From contig NZ_CANMUW010000011.1 in NCBI RefSeq assembly GCF_947501225.1, positions 62,001 to 126,000 of the forward strand: 64,000 nt of DNA, read 5' to 3'. The translations under genes and the position numbers were made by a program. Position 1 is the stretch's first letter. Every line of letters starts with the position of its first letter. Below the pieces are notes generated by a model. The model did not search any database. It saw only the letters and a list, made by a program, of their open reading frames with translations, and was not told the DNA's origin. This document shows positions 35,186-42,628 of this stretch, piece by piece. This DNA comes from an uncultured Shewanella sp. (lineage in GTDB: Bacteria; Pseudomonadota; Gammaproteobacteria; Enterobacterales; Shewanellaceae).

Positions 35186-38100
35186 TACACCGCCTCCCTG
35201 GCAAATCGTTTACTCAATTTATCGGCGATGGGATTGGCCTGAGGTTTCACCACCTGTAGTTTTCTGGTCTGTTTATTGATGATATAGCGGTTAGCAAACA
35301 AGTTAAGTACCTCAGACTCAGGGTTAGGGAAGGCCCCCAAAACAGAAATATTGTTGTTTTCACAGGCATCGAAGATCTTCTTCACGTTACCATGATGCAG
35401 GGTGCCCAGCTCATCGATGGGCCAGTGAATAGTGACATCCGAGCGCCCACGCAGCAGACGGGTAAAGGCCAGCAGGAACTTACATAAGATCAGATACGCC
35501 ATACCGTGACTGGAAGACTCATTGAGCTGACGATCGGTACGGATCACCAGATCGCTGTTGCCCTCTTTCAGCCTCAACTCAATCTCGAGCAGTTTGGCAA
35601 TACCGCCGGAGAGTGCTGCGCGACCGATAATATCCAGGGCACGGCGCATGCTGTTGGTGTAGTTCTCATCGGGCAGTTCACTGAACCCGTCGGCCTTCCA
35701 CTGACGGAAGGCTTTAACAAAGAGTTCCAGCTCAGGCCAGAACTCCAGCTCGCTGATCCGCGAGCGGATCTTAACCGCCGACTCAGAGACTCCGTCCAGG
35801 AACAGCTCTTCACCCACCTCACGGGTGATACGTGCACTCTGAGAAGCGATGCGGCGATCGATATCGGCCAATACATCATAAAATGCGGTGAGGTCGACAC
35901 CAAAGATCCGTCCCTGCTCACGCAGCGCCATGATCGACTGGGGCACCATCACATTGAGCAGCTGCTCGAGCTGAGGAACCAGCTTGCGGTAATCGAGCAG
36001 GCGGATCCCTTTATCGTTCACAAAGCTGGACTCTTCACGGGCCCGCTCCCAGGTTTCCGACAGGCTCGACCCTGACTTGCTGGCGATAACCGAGTCGAAA
36101 TGCTCCACGTACTGCTTAACCGAACCTAACAAGCTGTCTCTTTTCAGCAGCTGCTCCTCACCCTGACGCAATCGCTCGGTGAGCCCACCCTGTGCGTCAT
36201 CATTGTTAGCCGGCAGCTTAAGCTCGCTAAGTTTTCGCATCACACTACGCAGCTTAGTCAGATTCTCCGAAGCCTCTACCTGTATCGCATCAGACTGCTT
36301 ACGCTGACTATCCAGCTCCAGCCTCTTGGCCTTGACTTCATTGGCTTTCGACTTGAGCTGCTGCTCAAGCTCTGAGGTCGCATGCTTGACAGTGCTGAGC
36401 TCAGTTTGCAGTTTAGGTTTACGCATCAGCCAGGTATGCTGATACCAGTCTTCATATCTGAGCACCTCGTTACGGCGCTGCTCGGCCTTAGTGATGCTCG
36501 ACTCCAGAGTACGGATCTCCTGTTTCAGCGCCAGGATCTTATCTTCATCCACGCCGCGGGACTTAAGCTCGCTCTTATACCACTGCTCACAGGCCTTGAG
36601 CTCGCTCTTGGCATGATCGCGTCTGTGCTGAATATTCTCCTTCGTCTGCTCCAGTTGAGTATCGAGCGCGCCAACCACCTCCTGCCAGTAGGCATTTTTC
36701 TCCATCCTCGCTTCCAGCGCCTGCTCTTTCTGCTCTTCGAGCCACTCATCATGCTGGTGTTTCAGCTGCTTAAGTTCGCTGTCTAATCTGCTCAACCTCT
36801 TCTGCGACTCGGCTTTTCGCTCGTTGAGTGCCTTGTTGATCTTCTCCTGCTCGGCGCGCTTCTCGTCAAACAGGCGACGAAGGTCGTCACGGCTGTTCTT
36901 ATATGCGGTGCGGGCGAAGGTGAGCTCCCTGCTCAGCCCATCCAACTCGGCGTTGATGGCGACCAGCTTGTCTTCGGCCTCGGCCTGAAGCTCTTTGGCA
37001 GCGAGTAGTACCTCTTCAGCCTTAGCATGACGGATACGTAACTCCTGCTCGGAAGCGGCATATTCCGGCGAATCGATAGCCTTAAGATCCAGTCCGACGC
37101 CATAGAGCGCCTCTAAACTTTCTCCTGTCACGGCCGGATGCAGGTCACTGCGATGCAGCAACTCGGGGTTGATCACCCTACCTAAACTGTTCTCCCAGCC
37201 ATCGACCTCTTTGCGCAGGAACTCAAGCAGGGTATGAGACTGAGGGAAAAGAATATGATGCAACTCATCGAGTTCACTCTGACGCTCGGTGACGCGAATA
37301 CCGGCCAGACGCAGACTCTCGCTGGCCTGATCTCGTCTGGCACGCAGCTTACGCTCGTCGCTCGTTAACCTGTCGACCTTGGCATTACATACCTCCTGCT
37401 CCTCATCGGCCCGGGTGATCCGTTCATCGAACACGGCCAGTGCCAGCTTTTCCCCTTCACTATAGGTCACGCTGTCGACGCGCACCTTTAGCTCGGCTGC
37501 GGATAGCTTAAGCTGGTACTCCTCCTGATGAAACTTCTCACGACCACTGTCCATCTGTTCGCGCCACTGACCATCAAGTTCCTCCAGTTCGCGTCGTCCC
37601 TGCTCACGCTGCGTATCTCTGACCTCGCGCTGCTTCTCCTGAGCCTGATGCAGGTTTTCCAGCTCACGATTGAGCCCCTCACCGATCTTACTGCGACGGG
37701 CGTTGTATGCCGCCTCGATATCCTGATGCTTCTCGGTCTGCAGCTTGTGACGCTCGGTCAGGTTTTCCAGGCTGCCACGCCAGTTTGGCAGCTGCTCCAG
37801 ATCCAGTTTTGCCTGCTCGATATCGGCATCTAAGAACGCAGCATGTTGGTCCTCTATCGCATCGAGTTCATATTCACACTTAGCGACATCTCCTTTTGCC
37901 GCCGACAGATCAAGGCTGAGCTCATCGCGCTGCTCCTTCCACTCATCGTCTAACTGTCTTAACTCGCCATTGAGTGACTTAGAGAGCTCCTGATTATGCT
38001 CCTGACGCTCCACCTCTGCGGTTTCATCTTTAGCGTAACCACGCTTGAGACTCGCAAGGCGCAACTCGGCGCTCAATAGTTGATTAAACTCCTGCTCAAG

Positions 38101-38859
38101 CTTCTCAAATTCCGGACGGATCTGCTCGAAGCCCTGAATAAGCTGGCTGTCCCTGATCCAGGCCTCGACCCTTTGAGGGTTCAACCTGGAACTGGGCGGG
38201 TTAACCCCATCCTCCTCCAAAATGGCGGCAATCATCGATTTGATCGTCTCCATCTTGCCCTCTTTAGAGTGCACGGCCTTGGCCAGCTTTTCGATATGGC
38301 GCAGAGTATGTTCCGATTCACACAGGGAGAACTGACGCGCATAGGTTCGCAGCTCACTGCGGTTACTCCCGGTACTCAACAGGGCGCGATCATTTTGAAT
38401 GATGGCACGAAATTCACGGGTATTAAGCAGGTTAGTCACAGCTACGCCGGCACGTTTCATCTCCCGCCCCAGCTCAGCCATGGTATGGCAGAGCACTGTG
38501 TCGCCACTTTTTGACTTCACATAATCTTCCAGCTCGAAGCCCTTGGCGATAAAACGGTAATTGACCCCTTTACCATCTCCGGCAGAAGAGAGAACCGCTT
38601 GATTTAACAGGCCGTCGTCACGCTTATACTCATAGATGATAAAGCTTGAATCGTGAGGCAGGTACCAGCGTTCGAAGCTATCACGGGTAGAGGGCACGAC
38701 TCGACTTGGATACTCACCATAGAAGACAGGCACCAGACGCTGCAGCGTGGTCTTTCCTGAGGCATTGGTACCACAGATATTCGTGTGGCCATCGAGGGCG
38801 AGTTCCACTACGCCGGGTAGGTGCGTATCGATAAGCACAATTCGATTCAAGCTTGGCAT
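35185..38859 (-). CDS. SMC/MukB-like ATPase, first gene of condensin-like operon
   Basis: A 1224-residue protein with split ABC-type head domains. Walker A is GTNASGKTT (residues 30-38). Long coiled coils run from about 240 to 530 and 605 to 960, broken by a hinge-like globular segment near 535-600 (LLEFLRKEVDGW, LYGVGLDLKAID). The C-terminal head has an unusual signature LNESSSHGMAYLILCKF (about 1112-1128) in place of LSGGQ, and Walker B IHWPIDELG (Asp about 1149, Glu 1150). Size fits the DUF3584/MksB type family. It begins an operon with E-like and F-like genes, the reverse of the usual mksF-mksE-mksB or jetA-B-C order, and no JetD nuclease gene is beside it. An AAGGAAAG site precedes the ATG. 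Likely roles are chromosome organisation or plasmid exclusion. Confidence 0.82.
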   Translation of the reverse strand: MPSLNRIVLIDTHLPGVVELALDGHTNICGTNASGKTTLQRLVPVFYGEYPSRVVPSTRDSFERWYLPHDSSFIIYEYKRDDGLLNQAVLSSAGDGKGVNYRFIAKGFELEDYVKSKSGDTVLCHTMAELGREMKRAGVAVTNLLNTREFRAIIQNDRALLSTGSNRSELRTYARQFSLCESEHTLRHIEKLAKAVHSKEGKMETIKSMIAAILEEDGVNPPSSRLNPQRVEAWIRDSQLIQGFEQIRPEFEKLEQEFNQLLSAELRLASLKRGYAKDETAEVERQEHNQELSKSLNGELRQLDDEWKEQRDELSLDLSAAKGDVAKCEYELDAIEDQHAAFLDADIEQAKLDLEQLPNWRGSLENLTERHKLQTEKHQDIEAAYNARRSKIGEGLNRELENLHQAQEKQREVRDTQREQGRRELEELDGQWREQMDSGREKFHQEEYQLKLSAAELKVRVDSVTYSEGEKLALAVFDERITRADEEQEVCNAKVDRLTSDERKLRARRDQASESLRLAGIRVTERQSELDELHHILFPQSHTLLEFLRKEVDGWENSLGRVINPELLHRSDLHPAVTGESLEALYGVGLDLKAIDSPEYAASEQELRIRHAKAEEVLLAAKELQAEAEDKLVAINAELDGLSRELTFARTAYKNSRDDLRRLFDEKRAEQEKINKALNERKAESQKRLSRLDSELKQLKHQHDEWLEEQKEQALEARMEKNAYWQEVVGALDTQLEQTKENIQHRRDHAKSELKACEQWYKSELKSRGVDEDKILALKQEIRTLESSITKAEQRRNEVLRYEDWYQHTWLMRKPKLQTELSTVKHATSELEQQLKSKANEVKAKRLELDSQRKQSDAIQVEASENLTKLRSVMRKLSELKLPANNDDAQGGLTERLRQGEEQLLKRDSLLGSVKQYVEHFDSVIASKSGSSLSETWERAREESSFVNDKGIRLLDYRKLVPQLEQLLNVMVPQSIMALREQGRIFGVDLTAFYDVLADIDRRIASQSARITREVGEELFLDGVSESAVKIRSRISELEFWPELELFVKAFRQWKADGFSELPDENYTNSMRRALDIIGRAALSGGIAKLLEIELRLKEGNSDLVIRTDRQLNESSSHGMAYLILCKFLLAFTRLLRGRSDVTIHWPIDELGTLHHGNVKKIFDACENNNISVLGAFPNPESEVLNLFANRYIINKQTRKLQVVKPQANPIADKLSKRFAREAV

Positions 38860-39195
38860 TTCTTTCCTTATCCAAACAGCGCCTCTTATGAGGCAAAAGC
38901 AGACAATAGAGCATCACAGACAAAGGACCGGGAGCGGTTCTGAGCACTTTACGTTAACCTTAAGGCTAATATGGCGATCTTTTCAGAGACACTAAAATAG
39001 ATCAAAGCGGCAGCGAGCGCAATCACGTGCACACAGGCTATGATCGGTGAAGATTAAAAGCGGGATCATACGCTAATTTGCATCAAAATGACGTTCAAGG
39101 AAAGAGCAATCGAAAAAGTCGCTGAAAGTCAGGTAAGAGCGATAGCAGGAACAGAGAAAGGCAGGTAAACGTCTGCAATAAAACCGGTGTTAAGA

Positions 39196-39226
39196 GAAGG
39201 TGCAAGTCGCGAAGACTCACACCTTC
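39196..39226. other. Nested inverted repeat next to the AGCS remnant
   Basis: A 7-bp outer stem (39196-39202 with 39220-39226) encloses a second 4-bp stem. No T run follows on either strand, so it is not a clear terminator. It lies just past the stop of the truncated AGCS copy. Confidence 0.45.
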
Positions 39227-39239
39227 CGGAGCTGAATCG

Positions 39240-39385
39240 CTAGCCCGCTACCAACTCGGCCTTGTCCATTTCACTGTTTTCCCGTTTTGAGAAATAACGT
39301 AGGGTTTCGGCTTTTATGATATGAAGTAAACCCGAAACAGTTGCTATCAGGTTCGAGATAGCAACTCGACCATATACAAAATCCT
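39240..39385 (-). pseudogene. C-terminal remnant of a second AGCS transporter gene
   Basis: The minus-strand frame, ending in a TAG at 39240-39242, encodes about 48 codons aligning with the last residues of the intact transporter at 39390-40769. Pairs are DFVYGRVAIS versus DTVNGLMAIP, NLIATVSG versus NLIAIVG, then KAETLRYFSKRE versus HAETLRYFSKRE, and KAELVAG versus EAEVVAG. It begins directly after the intact gene's stop and lacks everything upstream, including start codon and 11 of 12 helices. It is therefore a leftover of a tandem duplicate, trimmed by deletion, or a short partial duplication. Confidence 0.85.
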
Positions 39386-39389
39386 CTAT

Positions 39390-40769
39390 TTAGCCCGCTA
39401 CCACCTCGGCTTCGTCCACTGCATTACCTTCCCGTTTTGAGAAATAACGTAGGGTTTCGGCATGGATAATATGACGCAGGCCGACTATCGCAATAAGGTT
39501 AGGAATCGCCATCAAGCCATTCACTGTATCGGCAAGCAACCAGATCATATCCAGCTGAATGAAGGCCCCCACCGCGATGAGTGCAAGGAACAGCCCCTGA
39601 TAAAGGCGTAAGCCCTTGTCACCAACAAGATAGTACCAACAACGCTCACCGTAATAGTGCCAACCTAAAATGGTGGTAAAGGCGAAGCAGACCAGGGCGA
39701 TAGTCACCAAATACTGTCCGACCAATGCCGAGCCACCGCTGGCAAAGGCCGCACTGGTCATGGCCGCACCGGCGGTCTCACCGCTCCAGACGCCTGTGAT
39801 GATAAGCACTAAGCCGGTCATGGTGCAGATGACGATGGTATCGAAAAAGGTACCCGTCATGCTCACCAGCCCCTGCTCTACAGGCTCATTGGTCTTGGCT
39901 GCTGCGGCAGCAATGGGCGCGCTGCCCAGCCCCGCTTCATTTGAGAACACCCCACGGGCAATACCGATCTGCAGCGCCTGAGCCACCGTCGCCCCCAGGA
40001 AGCCACCGGCGGCAGAGATTGGGGTGAAGGCCGACTCGATAATCAGCGCGAATGCCGGCAAAATTTGATCAGAAAAAGCGACTAAGATCCACACACAGGC
40101 CAACACATAACCAAGCGCCATGGTTGGGACTAGTCTCTGCGCCACATTGGCAATACGTTTAACCCCGCCCAGAGTGACCGCGGCCACAAGCACAGTTAAT
40201 ACCAGAGCCGTCACCCAGCTCGGCACATGGAAGGCAATCGTCATGGCATCGCTGATGGCGTTAACCTGCGCAAAGGTACCGATACCGAAAAACGCGACCC
40301 CTACGCCAAACACGGCAAATAACTTAGCCAGCCAGCCCAATCCCAGGCCGCGCTCGATATAATACATGGGGCCACCAGCTATCTGTCCCCTCGCATCTGT
40401 GGTGCGATACTTTACCGCCAACATACACTCGGCATACTTAGTAGCCATACCGAAGAAGGCCGCTAACCACATCCAAAACAGGGCGCCGGGACCACCAATC
40501 TTGATAGCGGTGGCGACACCGACAATGTTACCTGTACCTATGGTGGCAGAGAGCGCGGTACAAAGGGCGGCAAAAGAGGACAGGTCGCCCTTACCGCTTG
40601 CAGGTTTAAACAGTAATTTCATCGCCAATGGCAGACGAAATACCTGGATCAGCTTGAGTCTCACCGTAAGATAGAGTCCCGTCCCCACCAGGAGGCATAG
40701 GGTGACAGGTCCCCAAACTATGGCGTTAACATCAGCCAGAAGATCGGCGATTAGGAGTTGAAAATTCAT
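39390..40769 (-). CDS. Alanine/glycine:cation symporter (AGCS family)
   Basis: A 459-residue inner-membrane carrier with about 11-12 helices. Family motifs are clear: LSATIGTGNIVGVATAI, GGPGALFWMWLAAFFGMATKYAE, IAGGPMYYIERGL, IARGVFSNEAGLGSAPIAAAAA, and GWHYYGERCWYYLVG. It imports glycine or alanine with Na+ or H+. The ATG at 40769 has a GAGG site and aligns with the family start. A frame open upstream to 40925 is not used. A glycine riboswitch lies 180 bp upstream, so the substrate is probably glycine, and excess glycine is expected to change expression. A truncated paralogue follows its stop. Confidence 0.94.
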   Translation of the reverse strand: MNFQLLIADLLADVNAIVWGPVTLCLLVGTGLYLTVRLKLIQVFRLPLAMKLLFKPASGKGDLSSFAALCTALSATIGTGNIVGVATAIKIGGPGALFWMWLAAFFGMATKYAECMLAVKYRTTDARGQIAGGPMYYIERGLGLGWLAKLFAVFGVGVAFFGIGTFAQVNAISDAMTIAFHVPSWVTALVLTVLVAAVTLGGVKRIANVAQRLVPTMALGYVLACVWILVAFSDQILPAFALIIESAFTPISAAGGFLGATVAQALQIGIARGVFSNEAGLGSAPIAAAAAKTNEPVEQGLVSMTGTFFDTIVICTMTGLVLIITGVWSGETAGAAMTSAAFASGGSALVGQYLVTIALVCFAFTTILGWHYYGERCWYYLVGDKGLRLYQGLFLALIAVGAFIQLDMIWLLADTVNGLMAIPNLIAIVGLRHIIHAETLRYFSKREGNAVDEAEVVAG

Positions 40770-40947
40770 ACATTCCTCGTGTATTAAACAACTGAACCCT
40801 TTAAAAAGAGTTATTAATAAACGGAGGAGGAAAAGAAATGGCTGTTGAGCGGCATGCCGGGCGCAATAGCAAGCCATATTCACCGGGCAGAAAAGCCAAA
40901 CGGTAAACATAGCCCACGACGACAAACGACAGGGACTGTGCAGTCAT

Positions 40948-41105
40948 CCTCTCCTCTGTCCTTTTGCCTGAGCGTTTCGCGTCTATAGCCAAACCCGGGG
41001 TTTGGCTATTGGTCAGTAAACGGGTTCACTGAGACACTTTCGCCTTCGGCGCCGCAATACAGTTTTCTGTTTTGAATACCTGTTTACGATCTCTCCAGAG
41101 GCTCG
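40948..41105 (-). promoter_or_regulatory. Glycine riboswitch, single aptamer with large P3 insertion
   Basis: Read on the minus strand the conserved glycine-aptamer elements occur in order: CTCTGGAGAG (41100-41091), GCGCCGAAGGCGAAA (about 41052-41038) and CGCTCAGGCAAAAGGACAGAG (about 40974-40954). Only one such set is present, so this is a singlet aptamer rather than the common tandem. Between the second and third elements the P3 region contains two extra hairpins (one 40985-41009, 12-bp arms) closed by GTGTCT/AGACGC. It precedes the AGCS transporter. Confidence 0.93.
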
Positions 41106-41242
41106 TCCAGTAACAGTCCACGCCAATCACAATTGGCACCTGAAAGAGTATTTGGCTAAAACGAACTAAAGCGTTAAACCAAGTTGCCTCGTCGGTGTGG
41201 GGGCAATTCCCCACTCTCCTGCTACCTTCATCCGAACGGATT

Positions 41243-41278
41243 GCCGAACTTAACGTGATAAATCGCGATAAGTTCGGC
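41243..41278. repeat. Inverted repeat with 10-bp perfect arms
   Basis: Arms 41243-41252 and 41269-41278 (GCCGAACTTA and its complement) flank a 16-nt centre that can pair further. Not coding and not next to a gene end; function unknown. Confidence 0.6.
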
Positions 41279-41423
41279 AGGTTGCACAGAATGCAGCAAT
41301 ATCGGGATTTGCTCAAGTCGGTCAGGTCACATTTTTACCCAAGACTCGACAGATGTACTTTTTTTGGACAGATAGAGGGGAAGATTCAAGATGCCAGGTG
41401 CGAGGAGGCCAGAGCTCTTTTAC

Positions 41424-41448
41424 GTAGAAGCGGCTTTAGCCGCGAATC
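41424..41448. repeat. GTAG-type REP-like palindrome
   Basis: GTAG followed by AAGCGGCTTTAGCCGC and GAATC. The GTAG foot and the GCGGC..GCCGC stem resemble extragenic REP elements mobilised by RAYT transposases in other gammaproteobacteria. Single copy here; no RAYT gene in the window. Confidence 0.6.
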
Positions 41449-41598
41449 TTTAAACGTTTCAAACCATGAAATAGAGGCTTTAGATACTTGGTCAGGTTAC
41501 AAAGAGTAAGTTCAGAATGACACTAAATACTAACATTCAAGCTGGTTCCTGAAGCGAATTCAGGACAGCCAGCTTGGACAGCTTAAAAATATCAAACC

Positions 41599-42300
41599 TT
41601 AAAATTCGGTTTTGCGGCCTTCATAGGTTTCGCACATCTGCTGCACCTTGTCAGCCTCAAAGGGGCGCAGGCCACTCATTACCAGAGTTTTCACGCCCGT
41701 TCCCACTAAGGTGTCGCCACTGTGAAGCTCAAATTTCAGAGTCACATTGCCGCGCTTACCGTCGACGACAAGCTCCTGTTCAACCAGTGAAAGGGTTACC
41801 TGGGTAAAGTCCAGGGTATTGAGGTCGAATGACATGCTCTCATAAATAACCAGCGGACGTGCCGGATTAATCATCACCTGATGCTGCTCCATCATAGGTA
41901 CGAGCACATGAATGAAGTTCAGGCCGGAGAAAGCCACATAACTACGGATAAAGGACTCTATCTGAGCTTCACAATGCCTTACATCACCATGGCGCTCGAC
42001 ACTCAGATAGTGCTTATCTTTATCATCATTGATATCGAAGCTCTCGCCGACGGAGGCGGGAAACTCTAACTTAACGCCATCTCCCACCATACCGGCAAAG
42101 TTAAAGCTCATCTTCTGGCTTAAACCATACTCTCCCAACACCAAAGAAAATAGCAGGTCTCCGGGCACACAGAACCGCTTGGCGCCTTCATCATGAATAG
42201 GATTAAAGTCCTGGGCCACATTTTTTGCAAAGTCACTCGCCTGAGACGGGAGAATTGATACAGATTGATTTTCTTTTTTATAATATGGAGTTAGAAACAT
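41599..42300 (-). CDS. DUF3581 family protein, unknown function
   Basis: A 233-residue soluble protein starting MFLTPYYKKENQSV, with an ASDFAKNVAQDFNPIHDEGAK segment near residue 25 and PGDLLFSLVLGEYGLS. This pattern recalls MaoC/hot-dog dehydratase-like folds (the D-FNPIH-D element), and family DUF3581 has this length. It may thus act on acyl-CoA-type substrates, but this is inference; function is unknown. ATG at 42300 chosen; a GTG two codons upstream is possible. It stands alone, divergent from the TonB receptor gene. Confidence 0.72.
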   Translation of the reverse strand: MFLTPYYKKENQSVSILPSQASDFAKNVAQDFNPIHDEGAKRFCVPGDLLFSLVLGEYGLSQKMSFNFAGMVGDGVKLEFPASVGESFDINDDKDKHYLSVERHGDVRHCEAQIESFIRSYVAFSGLNFIHVLVPMMEQHQVMINPARPLVIYESMSFDLNTLDFTQVTLSLVEQELVVDGKRGNVTLKFELHSGDTLVGTGVKTLVMSGLRPFEADKVQQMCETYEGRKTEF

Positions 42301-42628
42301 ATTCACTCAATTAATTGTTGCAGCATAAAATTGCGGCACATTTTATATCAAAACTTCTCAAACACTCACCCGATGACTTGGCAACAAGGATTTAACGCCA
42401 AAGCCAGTACCGAAATCAGACTGGAAATAGGTTCCACTGAATCGACAACCAAATGCAAATTCCACCAGCCCTCAGCAGTTAACAATTGTAAAGAATGCTG
42501 AGCTTAAGTTAATTTTAATGCTTCACACTTAGGATGCGCATAAAAATGATAATCACTCCCATTAACATTACTTAATGGGTCTAATTGGATTATTTTACCT
42601 TTGGTATTAATTGCGTAACGGAGATCAT
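42301..42628. other. Divergent control region, DUF3581 gene / TonB receptor
   Basis: About 330 bp holding both promoters. A Fur-like box lies near 42545. The remainder is AT-rich with no open frame of interest. Confidence 0.5.
42545..42561 (+). promoter_or_regulatory. Probable Fur box upstream of the FecA-like receptor
   Basis: AATGATAATCACTCCCA matches the left arm of the Fur consensus (TGATAATCA core) fully and the right arm partly. About 70 bp before the receptor start, where a Fur repressor would cover the promoter. Confidence 0.55.

Larger units (their letters stand above)
41106..41598. other. Intergenic region between riboswitch and DUF3581 gene
   Basis: Contains the inverted repeat at 41243-41278 and the REP-like palindrome at 41424-41448. 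A short open frame (41195-41509) translates through both repeats and has no ribosome site, so I do not call it a gene. It should also contain the promoter of the riboswitch transcript. Confidence 0.5.

Noticed and set aside
33310..38859. Calling the SMC-like operon a complete Wadjet (JetABCD) system
   Set aside because: Gene order differs and no Toprim JetD nuclease lies on either side.
41195..41509. 104-codon plus-strand open frame upstream of the DUF3581 gene
   Set aside because: It reads through an inverted repeat and a REP-like palindrome, has no ribosome site and no recognisable domain; likely non-coding.
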